From Paenibacillus luteus (GTDB lineage: Bacteria; Bacillota; Bacilli; Paenibacillales; Paenibacillaceae): a stretch of 64,000 bases of DNA. A program made the position numbers and the translations under genes. Under the pieces are notes generated by a model that did not search any database, had not been told where the DNA came from, and saw only the letters and a list, made by a program, of their open reading frames with translations. The DNA is taken from NCBI RefSeq assembly GCF_006542765.1, contig NZ_SKCD01000023.1, forward strand, positions 52,911 through 116,910. The letters are read 5' to 3'. This document shows positions 51,036-60,575 of this stretch, one piece after another. Each line of letters starts with the position of its first letter. The stretch's first letter is position 1.

Positions 51036-54000
51036 ATGCAGCGATTGACAAGACGCATACAAAGACAAGTCTGCATGCTGTTAGCGGCGGTACTGGTCGT
51101 ATCCGGTATGCTGGGCAGTCTGGGAAGTCCGGCCTATGCAACGCCTGCGGGGGACAATGTCATTATTTCTCAAGTTTACGGCGCAGGGGGAAATGGTACG
51201 GGATCGACCTTTAGACAGGATTTCATTGAACTATATAACCCGACAAATCATGAAATTTCTTTAACGGGGATGACGTTGCTATACGGTTCTGCAACGGGGG
51301 CATGGCCAACGACGGGCAGCAATACGATGGCATTAACGGGTAAAATAGGGCCAGGTAAATATTATTTGACCCAGCAAGCTGCGGGTGCGGATACAAATGC
51401 CCCTAATCTGGTGAACCCGGATGCGGTTGGCACGCTGAATATGGCAGGAGCCAGTGGCAAGGTGAAGCTGGTAGACAGCAGCAACCAGACAATTGATTTG
51501 GTTGGTTACGGTACAGCTGGCGAGTTTGAAGGTACGGGTCCAACTGGAGTCGCACTTACAAATGTTACAGCAGCTATACGTAAGGGCAATCGTGCTTTGG
51601 ACACGAATAACAACAGCACTGATTTTGAGGTGGGCACGCCAGATCCACGTAACTCCTCCTACGGCGCAGCTGCGGACGGAGTTGAAGCGGTAACTGCTGA
51701 CGTCAGCCCAGGAGCGGTGCCATCCGGAACAGTTATTAAGCTCTCATCGCCAACGGTTGGCGCAAGCGTGTATTACAGTGTATACGGATCAGGCGATGAG
51801 CAAATCGCTCCGGAAGACTTCACATTGTATCAACCGGGAGTTTCGTCCATTGTGATTACAGCACCAACAACCGTCCATGCCTACGCAATGAAGGATGGTT
51901 TGGCAAACAGTGCGCTTACAGAATTTACTTATACGCTCTCCAGCATGATGACCATCGCGCAAGCTCGTGCTGCTGCGGTTGGTACAAGCGTTACGCTTAG
52001 CGGCGTCATTTCGCACCGCGCCGATTCTGGAGCTTTCGTTAATTTGTTCGTTCAGGATGCCAATAACGGCATTGTAGTCAGAGTTCCGAGTACAGTCTCT
52101 GCTGAGCCAGGTGATCAAGTTGAAGCTTACGGAAAGCTGACGGAATTCAACGGCTTGCTCCAGCTCGAAGCCGCAGCCGAGAACACGAAGGTAACGGGGA
52201 TTGTTGCGGTACCAGCGCCGATGATTGTGGATTCAACGAGCTTTGGCAAAACAACGGAAAACCGCAATAAATTCGAAGGTCGATTAGTTCAAGTGAACAA
52301 TATTACTGTTGAAAGTGTGGCCAGCGGTGTTGTTACGGCTACAGATGCTGTTAACGGAGGCAAAGTCATTATCTATTCCTCGGACGCGTCCTTTGCCGCT
52401 GGAAAAACCTTTGAGCAGGTAACAGGCGTTATGACCTATCATTCGAGCGTAGGGCTGGAGCTGCTTCCTCGCCAATCGCTTGACATTGTTGAGAAAAGGC
52501 TGGCTGTTCAGGCAAGCATTCCTTCCGGCGGCATTAATACAGGAGGCTCGGTCAAGCTAAGCACGCTTGCAGAGAACGGCGTCATTCGTTACAAGGCGGA
52601 TGGAACGATTCCTTCCGCAACGGTGGGTACGGTTTACAGCGCACCAATTGTCATTAGTGAAGATACCGTCATCAAGGCAGTCGTTACGGCCGGCGGAGTG
52701 ACAAGCGAAGTAGCCACTTTTACTTACAAAGTACTGCAAAACACAAATGGCATCGCCATTCATACGATTCAAGGCGAAACGCATCAATCGATCTATAATA
52801 ATGTACAGGTATCCAATGTAGCGGGCATTATTACTTCCGTAAGCACGGATTCCTTCTATTTGCAGGCGCCAGATGCGGAGCAGGATCATAATCCGAATAC
52901 CTCTGAGGCCATTCAGGTTTATAAGAAGGCTCATGGCTTAGCCGTGAAAGATAGCATATCGGTAACGGGTACGGTTCAGGAGTATGGCAATAGCCCTTCC
53001 CTGACTGTTACACAAATCAATGCATCAACCATTAATAAGCTATCTAGCAACAATCCGCTTCCTACTGCTACTCTAATCGGGACAGGCGGACGTGTGATTC
53101 CGAATTTGATCGATTCCGACAGCTTTGGCCAGTTTAATCCTGCTGTCGATGCGATTGATTTCTTCGAGAGCTTGGAGAGCATGCTTGTTGAAATTACAAA
53201 TCCTACGATAACAGGACCGTATGCCAATGCGGTGACTCCAGTTACTTTTGACAATGGTTCTAACAATCCGGTTAAAACAGCTGCTGGCGGTATTGTGCTG
53301 CAAGGCAATGGCCTAAACGAGACGGACAGCAGCCTGAATCCGCAAAAATTGTTCGTTGCCGCAAAGCCTGCGGGCAGCGAGATTAAAACCGGCGATGCCT
53401 TTGACGGCAATATCGTTGGCGTCATTCAATACGCAAGCGACCTTTACAAGCTGCTTCCGACGGAAGCTCTGCCAGCGGTTATCCGCAGCACGAATGCACA
53501 GAAGGTAACGAGTCTTGTGCCAGACCCGGACAAGCTGACGATTGCTACGTTCAACGTAGAGAACTTCAGCGCCTCGGAAACGGCCAAGGCTGCAAAAATC
53601 GCGGCTATCATCGTCACAAACATGAAGAAACCGGATATTATCGGCTTGATGGAAGTACAGGACAATGATGGCGAGAAGGATACCGGCACAACCGATGCTT
53701 CCCAAAGCTTCAAAACGCTGATTGACGCCATCAAGGCGCAAGGCGGCCCAACTTATGCTTATACGGACATCGCTCCGGAAAATAATAAGGATGGCGGCGC
53801 GCCGGGAGGCAACATCCGCGTAGGCTTCTTGTACAATCCTGACCGCGTAGATCTTGCCAAAGGGAAAAAAGGCGATTTCTCATCAACGGTTAAGGTAAAT
53901 GGAGTCGGAGGACTGACGCAAAATCCTGGGCGAATCGGATCGGCGGACGCAACGACCTTCGCTTCATCCCGCAAGCCGCTGGTCGCAGAATTCCTTTTCC

Positions 54001-57000
54001 AAGGGAAACGCGTTGTGGCTATCGCGAACCATTTGAATTCCAAAGGCGGGGATGGCAAGCCTTGGGGCGATATTCAGCCGGTAGTCCGCAGCAGTGAGGT
54101 ACAACGCGCGAAGCAGGCAGATGCGGTGAACAGCTTCGTTAAAGAGCTGACGACAAAAGACCCAGAAGCTAGCGTGGTAGTATTGGGAGACTTCAATGAT
54201 TTCCAATTCTCAGGTACGCTTAATAAGCTCAAGGGCGCGGAATTATCCAATTTGGTTGATGCGCTTCCGGTTTCGGAACGTTATTCCTATATTTATGACG
54301 GCAATTCGCAAACGCTGGATCATATTTTGGTAGACAAAGGTACCGCTGCGAAAGCGGCCATCGATGTTGTTCATGTTAATGCAGACTTCTCTACACAGCA
54401 GGGTAGAGTGAGCGATCATGATCCTCTTCTTGCACAGCTTGATCTATCAGCTAAGAAGGATGCAGATTTTGAAATGACGCTTATGCATGTGAATGATTCG
54501 CATGCGAATCTGGCGAATGTGGCGAAGCGGTTCACGGCTGTTAAGCAAATTCGCAACGAAACGGAAAATTCGATTTTGCTTGATGCCGGGGACGTATTCT
54601 CAGGCACGCTGTTTTTCAATAAGTTTTTAGGCCTGGCCGATCTGGCATTTATGAACAAGATCAAATACGATGCGATGGTATTCGGCAATCATGAGTTTGA
54701 TAAAGGGCCATCGGTGCTTGCAAACTTTGTGAAGGATGCTGAGTTCCCATTTGTAAGCTCGAACATCGATTTCAGCAAAGAACCAGCGCTCAGCGGCTAC
54801 TTATCTGAGCAAGCTGCGGACCAACCAGCGGAAAAAGGCAAGATTTATGATTCTATTATTTTGGACAGAGACGGGCAGAAAATCGGCGTATTTGGTTTAA
54901 CGACGGAAGACACGAAATTCCTTGCTTCGCCTGGCGAAAATATTAAATTTGAGGATCATATCGCGAAAGCAAAGCTGGCAGTGAAAAAGCTGCAAGACAA
55001 AGGCATTAACAAAATTATAGCTTTAACTCATCTTGGTTATGAATTCGATCTAGTATTAGCTGAGGAAGTTGCCGGCATCGACGTCATCGTCGGCGGACAC
55101 AGCCATACGAAGGTAGATGCTCCAAAGGTATTCCATGCAAATAGCGAACCTACGCTTGTCGTGCAAGCGGAAGAGTACAACAAATATTTAGGCAAATTGG
55201 AGCTTAAATTTAATGCAGCAGGCGTGCTTACCCGATGGAATGGCAAGCTGCTCGACATTGCGACTTTTGCCTCCGATCCGGAAGCAACTGCGATGCTTGT
55301 CCCTTACCAAGCAGGCGTTGCGGAAATTCAAGCTGAAGTCATTGGACACACGAATGTAATGCTTGATGGCGAGCGCACCTCCGTTCGCGCCAAGGAGACC
55401 AATCTTGGAAATCTGATGGCTGACGGCATGGTAGCGAAGGTGAAGAGCCTGGTGAGCGGCAATGCAGAGCTTAGCCAGTATGATGTAAAAGGTTTTGTTG
55501 CCATTCAGAACGGCGGAGGTATCCGTGCTTCGATTAAGACAACCGGAGCTGGCAAACAAGAAGGCGAAATCACGATGGGCGAGCTGCTCACAGTTATGCC
55601 TTTCGGCAATAACCTGACGGCGCTTCGTATGACAGGCGCTGAAATTATTGGTGCACTGGAAAATGGCGTAAGCGGAATTGAAACCGGCCAAGGCCGCTTC
55701 CCGCAAGTGTCGGGCATGCGCTTCTACTATGATTCCAAGAAGCAGCCTGAAGTTCTGGATGCTGATGGGAACCTGGTGACAGCTGGCCAACGCGTGATGA
55801 AGGTAGATATTAAAAATGCGGATGGCAGCTTTAGCCCGATTGACTTGAATGCTTATTACTTTGTAGCAACCAACTCCTTCATGGCTAATGGCGGCGATTT
55901 CTACCGTTCGATGAAGCAGGCGAAGGATGCAGGTCGCCAGCATGAGCTCAACATCGTTGACTACGAAGTATTCTTGGAGCATATTGAGGGACTAGGGACA
56001 ATTAACACAGGTACGGAAGGCCGGACGACTGATTTGAAAGGCGAGCCGCTTCCATCCGATGGCGATGAGCCATTCAAGGTTACACTGATGCATGTCAATG
56101 ACACTCATGCACATCTGGACTCGGTTGCCAAAAGAATCACGGCGATTAATGAGATTCGTTCCGAAGTCGAGCAATCGATTCTGCTTGATGCAGGCGATGT
56201 ATTCTCGGGTACGCTGTATTTTAATAAATATTTAGGTTTGGCGGATTTGGAGTTTATGAACTACATTGGTTACGATGCCATGGTGTTCGGAAACCATGAA
56301 TTCGATAAGGGGCCAGCTACTCTCGCTGATTTTGTGAAGAAAGCTCAGTTCCCATTTGTAAGCTCCAATATTAATTTCAGCAAAGAACCGGCGCTGAATG
56401 GGCTTGTCTCTGAGCAAGCTATCGGTAATCCGGCGGCTGATGGCAAAATTTACGACGCGATTATTTTGGACCGTGATGGAGAGAAGATCGGTGTGTTCGG
56501 TCTGACGACCGAAGATACGAAATTCCTAGCGTCACCTGGCGATAACATCGAGTTCGAAAATTATATTGCCAAGGCTAAAGAAACAGTGAAGATGCTTCAG
56601 GATGAAGGCATTAACAAAATCGTAGCCCTGACGCATTTGGGCAATGAGTTTGATAAGATTTTGGCTGAAGCCGTAACAGGCATTGACGTGATTGTTGGCG
56701 GCCACAGCCATACGAAGGTAGATGCTCCTCTCGTTTATCATGCGGACGGAGAGCCTACACTGGTCGTGCAAGCTGAGGAGTATGGCAATTACCTGGGCCG
56801 TCTGGATCTGGAATTCGACCATGCTGGCGTATTGACGGCATGGAATGGCAAGCTGCTGACGGTCAGTGGTTATGCTGCTGACGCAACAGCGACGGAAATG
56901 TTAAAAGAGTACAGTAAAGGTGTTGCTGAGATTCAAAAAGAAGTCATCGGCAAAACGAATGTATTTTTGGATGGCGAGCGCGCTTCTGTCCGCTTTAAAG

Positions 57001-58538
57001 AAACCAATCTCGGAAACCTGATGGCGGATGGCATGATTTCTAAAGTGAAAAGCTTCGTGAACAGCAATTCGAGCTTGAAGGATTTGGATGTCAAAGGCTT
57101 TGTAGCGATACAAAATGGCGGCGGCATTCGCGCTTCCATTAAGCAGACCGCAGAAGGCAAGGTTGATGGCGATATTACGCTAGGCGAGCTGCTTACCGTT
57201 ATGCCTTTCGGTAACAATCTGACGTCACTGCACATGACTGGCACGGAGATTGTTGCTGCACTGGAGAATGGCGTGAGCGGAATCGAAACCGGTCAAGGAC
57301 GCTTCCCGCAAGTGTCTGGCATGCGCTTCTACTATGATATCAAGCAGCAGCCGGAAATATTGGACGCGAATGGCCAACTTACGCAAGAAGGCAAACGAAT
57401 CACAAAGGTGGAAATCAAAAATGCGGATGGCAGCTTCAGTCCGATTGATTTAGAAGCCTACTATTTCGTGGCAACCAACTCCTTTATGGCTAGTGGCGGG
57501 GATTTCTACCGCTCGATGAAGCAGGCTAAGGATGCGGGGCGCCAGTATGAGATGAACCTTGTGGATTACGAAGTATTCCGCGAGTATATTGATCAATTAG
57601 GTACAATTAATACGGTGACCGAAGGCCGGATTGTCGAAGTGAATACAGCAACGCCGACACCGACGCCGACAACACCAACGGAACCGACACCGACGCCGAC
57701 GACACCAACGGAACCAACACCGACGCCGACGACACCAACGGAACCAACACCGACGCCGACGACACCAACGGAACCAACACCGACGCCGACGACACCGACG
57801 GAACCAACACCGACGCCGACGACACCAACGGAACCGACACCGTCGCCGACAACACCAACGGAACCGACGCCAACGCCGACGACACCGACGGAACCAACGG
57901 AACCAACACCGACACCACCAACGTCGACGCCTATCGTCATACCGACGAATCCTACTCCGGCACCGACACCAGGTGGCAGCGGAGGAACGGGAACTAAGTT
58001 CAGTGATGTTGGCAACCATTGGGCGGCAAAAGCAATTGAAGACGCTGTGAAGCTTGGTTTTGTGAATGGGTATGGAGATGGCACGTTCCATCCTAAAGAT
58101 ATTGCGACAAGAGCACAATTTATCACCATGGTTGGCCGAGCTTTCAAGCTTGAAACATCAGAGGGCAAACTTGAATTTGCAGATGCAGGCCAAGTGCCTA
58201 CATGGGCAAGAAACTTTTTTGCCCAGCTTATCGAGGATAAAGTCATAGCGGGTTATGAAGACAATACGCTAAGGCCATCCAGTTCCTTGACGAGGACAGA
58301 AATGACGGTAATTCTGGTCCGTGCGCTCGGAATCGAAGTTGATCCGAATGCAAAAACAACATTTGCAGATGTGGGAGATATTCCTGCTTGGGCTAGACCT
58401 TATATTGCGGCAGCGCAAAATGCAGGCTTGGTTGGAGGAGTGGGCGATAATCGTTTTGCACCTCAGTCCAAAGCAACACGAGCAGAGATTGTAACTCTTA
58501 TTTTGTCCGCGCTAGCGTATGAGAAAAGCAAAAGCTAA
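51036..58538 (+). CDS. Giant SLH-anchored nuclease with two 5'-nucleotidase domains (YhcR-like)
   Basis: 2500 residues. Signal peptide about 1-35; lamin-tail domain about 40-205; chitobiase-type beta domain about 215-300; OB-like domain about 300-475; second beta domain about 485-560; OB-like region to about 820. Next is an endonuclease/exonuclease/phosphatase domain about 830-1135, with N840, E873, D1052/N1054 and the SDHDP motif at 1126. Two UshA-type 5'-nucleotidase domains follow (about 1145-1660 and 1680-2195), each with NDSH/NDTH, GNHEFD and GGHSHTK. Then come a Pro/Thr-rich linker and three SLH domains (about 2322-2497). It should degrade nucleic acids and nucleotides at the cell wall for phosphate or nucleosides. 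B. subtilis YhcR is a related but much shorter enzyme. Confidence 0.92.
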   Translation: MQRLTRRIQRQVCMLLAAVLVVSGMLGSLGSPAYATPAGDNVIISQVYGAGGNGTGSTFRQDFIELYNPTNHEISLTGMTLLYGSATGAWPTTGSNTMALTGKIGPGKYYLTQQAAGADTNAPNLVNPDAVGTLNMAGASGKVKLVDSSNQTIDLVGYGTAGEFEGTGPTGVALTNVTAAIRKGNRALDTNNNSTDFEVGTPDPRNSSYGAAADGVEAVTADVSPGAVPSGTVIKLSSPTVGASVYYSVYGSGDEQIAPEDFTLYQPGVSSIVITAPTTVHAYAMKDGLANSALTEFTYTLSSMMTIAQARAAAVGTSVTLSGVISHRADSGAFVNLFVQDANNGIVVRVPSTVSAEPGDQVEAYGKLTEFNGLLQLEAAAENTKVTGIVAVPAPMIVDSTSFGKTTENRNKFEGRLVQVNNITVESVASGVVTATDAVNGGKVIIYSSDASFAAGKTFEQVTGVMTYHSSVGLELLPRQSLDIVEKRLAVQASIPSGGINTGGSVKLSTLAENGVIRYKADGTIPSATVGTVYSAPIVISEDTVIKAVVTAGGVTSEVATFTYKVLQNTNGIAIHTIQGETHQSIYNNVQVSNVAGIITSVSTDSFYLQAPDAEQDHNPNTSEAIQVYKKAHGLAVKDSISVTGTVQEYGNSPSLTVTQINASTINKLSSNNPLPTATLIGTGGRVIPNLIDSDSFGQFNPAVDAIDFFESLESMLVEITNPTITGPYANAVTPVTFDNGSNNPVKTAAGGIVLQGNGLNETDSSLNPQKLFVAAKPAGSEIKTGDAFDGNIVGVIQYASDLYKLLPTEALPAVIRSTNAQKVTSLVPDPDKLTIATFNVENFSASETAKAAKIAAIIVTNMKKPDIIGLMEVQDNDGEKDTGTTDASQSFKTLIDAIKAQGGPTYAYTDIAPENNKDGGAPGGNIRVGFLYNPDRVDLAKGKKGDFSSTVKVNGVGGLTQNPGRIGSADATTFASSRKPLVAEFLFQGKRVVAIANHLNSKGGDGKPWGDIQPVVRSSEVQRAKQADAVNSFVKELTTKDPEASVVVLGDFNDFQFSGTLNKLKGAELSNLVDALPVSERYSYIYDGNSQTLDHILVDKGTAAKAAIDVVHVNADFSTQQGRVSDHDPLLAQLDLSAKKDADFEMTLMHVNDSHANLANVAKRFTAVKQIRNETENSILLDAGDVFSGTLFFNKFLGLADLAFMNKIKYDAMVFGNHEFDKGPSVLANFVKDAEFPFVSSNIDFSKEPALSGYLSEQAADQPAEKGKIYDSIILDRDGQKIGVFGLTTEDTKFLASPGENIKFEDHIAKAKLAVKKLQDKGINKIIALTHLGYEFDLVLAEEVAGIDVIVGGHSHTKVDAPKVFHANSEPTLVVQAEEYNKYLGKLELKFNAAGVLTRWNGKLLDIATFASDPEATAMLVPYQAGVAEIQAEVIGHTNVMLDGERTSVRAKETNLGNLMADGMVAKVKSLVSGNAELSQYDVKGFVAIQNGGGIRASIKTTGAGKQEGEITMGELLTVMPFGNNLTALRMTGAEIIGALENGVSGIETGQGRFPQVSGMRFYYDSKKQPEVLDADGNLVTAGQRVMKVDIKNADGSFSPIDLNAYYFVATNSFMANGGDFYRSMKQAKDAGRQHELNIVDYEVFLEHIEGLGTINTGTEGRTTDLKGEPLPSDGDEPFKVTLMHVNDTHAHLDSVAKRITAINEIRSEVEQSILLDAGDVFSGTLYFNKYLGLADLEFMNYIGYDAMVFGNHEFDKGPATLADFVKKAQFPFVSSNINFSKEPALNGLVSEQAIGNPAADGKIYDAIILDRDGEKIGVFGLTTEDTKFLASPGDNIEFENYIAKAKETVKMLQDEGINKIVALTHLGNEFDKILAEAVTGIDVIVGGHSHTKVDAPLVYHADGEPTLVVQAEEYGNYLGRLDLEFDHAGVLTAWNGKLLTVSGYAADATATEMLKEYSKGVAEIQKEVIGKTNVFLDGERASVRFKETNLGNLMADGMISKVKSFVNSNSSLKDLDVKGFVAIQNGGGIRASIKQTAEGKVDGDITLGELLTVMPFGNNLTSLHMTGTEIVAALENGVSGIETGQGRFPQVSGMRFYYDIKQQPEILDANGQLTQEGKRITKVEIKNADGSFSPIDLEAYYFVATNSFMASGGDFYRSMKQAKDAGRQYEMNLVDYEVFREYIDQLGTINTVTEGRIVEVNTATPTPTPTTPTEPTPTPTTPTEPTPTPTTPTEPTPTPTTPTEPTPTPTTPTEPTPTPTTPTEPTPSPTTPTEPTPTPTTPTEPTEPTPTPPTSTPIVIPTNPTPAPTPGGSGGTGTKFSDVGNHWAAKAIEDAVKLGFVNGYGDGTFHPKDIATRAQFITMVGRAFKLETSEGKLEFADAGQVPTWARNFFAQLIEDKVIAGYEDNTLRPSSSLTRTEMTVILVRALGIEVDPNAKTTFADVGDIPAWARPYIAAAQNAGLVGGVGDNRFAPQSKATRAEIVTLILSALAYEKSKS
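54471..57610 (+). repeat. Tandem duplication of the 5'-nucleotidase domain
   Basis: The protein segments starting at about residues 1145 and 1680 align along their length with an offset of 535 residues (1605 bases). For example D1154/D1689 and H1156/H1691 fall in NDSH and NDTH, and both copies have AYYFVATNSFMA. Many stretches are identical. Both copies keep all metal and substrate motifs, so both should be active. Confidence 0.85.
57661..57900 (+). repeat. 30-base tandem repeats coding a Pro/Thr/Glu linker
   Basis: Eight units of 30 bases encode TTPTEPTPTP-like decapeptides in the linker between the second nucleotidase and the SLH domains. Units differ by a few third-base changes and one T-to-S change. 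Such linkers span the cell wall and change length readily by slippage. Confidence 0.9.
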
Positions 58539-58561
58539 GCCACATAAGAGATAAACCCAGT

Positions 58562-58610
58562 AGAAACGTTCCATTCCACTTTGCAAAGAGTGGAGCGGGA
58601 CGTTTCTTTT
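58562..58610 (+). terminator. Terminator after the giant gene
   Basis: AGAAACGTTCCATTCCACT (58562-58580) pairs with AGTGGAGCGGGACGTTTCT (58589-58607) with some G-T pairs, then TTT. Confidence 0.8.
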
Positions 58611-58681
58611 ACTTGAAATATAGGAAAGTATAAATTCAGGTGTTTCGCTAGCAAAAAGAATTTATTCCACTCCTATATCGA

Positions 58682-58690
58682 TGGTATAAT
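58682..58690 (+). promoter_or_regulatory. Extended -10 promoter of the kinase/regulator pair
   Basis: TGgTATAAT (58682-58690) is a perfect extended -10 about 60 bases before the kinase start. The -35 region is poor. Confidence 0.55.
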
Positions 58691-58751
58691 TAATTGGATT
58701 AAGATTATTCGGATCGATTAAGGATGGATTTATCAGGTGGGGGGCGAAGTC

Positions 58752-60575
58752 GTGGAAACAAGACAATGGATGTCCATATTGCTTATTCTCGCGACGGCGC
58801 TGATGCTGTTCATCGCGTTGCTGTCTTATCAGAAACGTCGCTTACAGGTGGCAAGAACGATGGTATTTATTATGCTGGCAGCTTCTTGTTACGCGCTTGG
58901 CTATGCCTTTGAGATTTTGAGTACGAGCCTAAGAGGGGTTAAACTCTCACTCCAGCTAGAATATATGGGCATCCCATTTGTTTCTACCCTCTGGCTTCTT
59001 CTGGTCATTCAATTTACCGGCGCTGCCGCTCAAATTAGGCGGCGCATCACCTTCTTGCTGTTAATCATCCCCGTCTTGATCTTTCTACTTCATTTGACTA
59101 ATGATTGGCATCATCTCATTTATAAGGAATATATAGCGAATACAAATGCAGCGGTCCCTTTGTATACGACAATTAAGGGCTCCTTTTATATTCTTCATGG
59201 CGTTTATAATTATCTGATTCTCTTGTTTGGCATACTATTGTTTATCCCGATGTACCTGCGATCCTTGCCTATTGTAAGAAAGCAAATCATAGTGCTCATC
59301 CTTGGTGCGGCTGCACCGATGCTGTTGAATTTTGTTTTTTTGTTCGGATTGAACGTCGATATGACACCGATTGGGTTTGCGGTATCGGGCGTCGTTTATG
59401 TGTGGGGAATTTTTCGGTTCAATTTGCTTCGCTTAACGCCGCTGGCGCTTGCCAAAGTGTTCGAGACAATTCGAGACGGCGTTGTTTTGTTTGATTACGA
59501 AGACCAGATCGTGAGTTACAACCGTGCGGCTGAGAAGGTGTTTCCTGAGCTTGGTGCAGTAAGGAACTATTCCGCCAAAGGGACGGATATTTTTGCGTCT
59601 TGGCCGGATTTATTGGTGAGAATCTCCGCTGCCGGAAACCAGGAGGAGCGTTTCCCTTTCCAACATATGCAGGGGAAGCAGCTGAAACATTTTATATGCA
59701 GCCTTTCTTTTATCTATGATACGGGAGTATCTCCGATTGGGAAAATGCTGATGTTCAACGAGGTTACAGAGCTGATAGAAAACGAGGAACGCTTGCGCGA
59801 GAACGCGAGACAGCTTTCCCAATTAAATTCATTCAAGGACAAGCTGTTCACTGTGGTGGCGCATGATATCCGTGATCCGATTGCGCTTCTTGTCAGCCTG
59901 ACAGAGCTGCTTGGAGAGGAGCCGAAGGATGCGGATTTGGAGAACGCAGAAGTGTTCCAGGAGATAAAAAAACAAGTACGCGGCACCTTTCATCTCGTTG
60001 ACAATCTGCTTGATTGGTACCGAAGTCAAAATGGCAGAGTGGCTTTTCGGCCGCAGGCATGGAATTTGCAGCAGGTTGTCCGGCAGGCTATGTCGCTAGC
60101 GGGAAGCCGGGCTGGCATGAAACAAATCCAAATGATCGAGTCTGTTGACGAAACGTTGACGGTGAATGCCGACAAAGAGATGCTCGATCTCATTCTTCGT
60201 AATTTGCTTTCCAATGCGATTAAGTACACCGGCATGGATGGCAAAATTGAAATCGGTGCTGTCCTTGAAGGCGAGTTTGTGAAAGTGTCCGTGAAAGATA
60301 ACGGAGCGGGAATCGATGAGGAGACGGCGAATCTGCTCACGCAGGAAGAATTGTATTTTAAGGAGTCGGGCTCCCTTCATGCAGGAAGTGAGATGAGATT
60401 CGGTCTTGTGCTGTCACGCGAATTTCTTCGCATCCACGGTGGAAGCCTCCAGTTTGAAAGTACGCCTGGCGAAGGCACTAATGTTTTATTCACATTGCCT
60501 GGCTTCATTAGCGGAGGGGTTATGAGAAGAGACGAGGGGATGGAGGTGGAAGTACTTGAAAGTCATACTGGTTGA
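58752..60575 (+). CDS. 7TM sensor histidine kinase
   Basis: 607 residues. Seven N-terminal membrane segments (about 5-225, His-kinase 7TM type) and a PAS-like domain (about 235-340, RDGVVLFDYEDQIVSYNRAA) come first. A HisKA domain with H371 (TVVAHDIRDPI) and an ATPase domain (NLLSNAIKYTG, VKDNGAGID, FGLVLSREFLRIHGG) follow. It should phosphorylate the response regulator encoded next, whose gene overlaps by 20 bases. GTG at 58752 is preferred over the in-frame GTG at 58737, because GGTGGGG lies between them at good distance. The signal is unknown. Confidence 0.88.
   Translation: METRQWMSILLILATALMLFIALLSYQKRRLQVARTMVFIMLAASCYALGYAFEILSTSLRGVKLSLQLEYMGIPFVSTLWLLLVIQFTGAAAQIRRRITFLLLIIPVLIFLLHLTNDWHHLIYKEYIANTNAAVPLYTTIKGSFYILHGVYNYLILLFGILLFIPMYLRSLPIVRKQIIVLILGAAAPMLLNFVFLFGLNVDMTPIGFAVSGVVYVWGIFRFNLLRLTPLALAKVFETIRDGVVLFDYEDQIVSYNRAAEKVFPELGAVRNYSAKGTDIFASWPDLLVRISAAGNQEERFPFQHMQGKQLKHFICSLSFIYDTGVSPIGKMLMFNEVTELIENEERLRENARQLSQLNSFKDKLFTVVAHDIRDPIALLVSLTELLGEEPKDADLENAEVFQEIKKQVRGTFHLVDNLLDWYRSQNGRVAFRPQAWNLQQVVRQAMSLAGSRAGMKQIQMIESVDETLTVNADKEMLDLILRNLLSNAIKYTGMDGKIEIGAVLEGEFVKVSVKDNGAGIDEETANLLTQEELYFKESGSLHAGSEMRFGLVLSREFLRIHGGSLQFESTPGEGTNVLFTLPGFISGGVMRRDEGMEVEVLESHTG

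Noticed and set aside
57661..57900. Regular 30-base repeats that could suggest a CRISPR array
   Set aside because: No unique spacers separate the units; they are contiguous, in frame and code a linker.
57593..58246. 217-residue minus-strand frame rich in Val/Gly/Ser
   Set aside because: It is the antisense reading of the Pro/Thr repeat and SLH region of the giant gene, open only because the 30-base repeat lacks stops.
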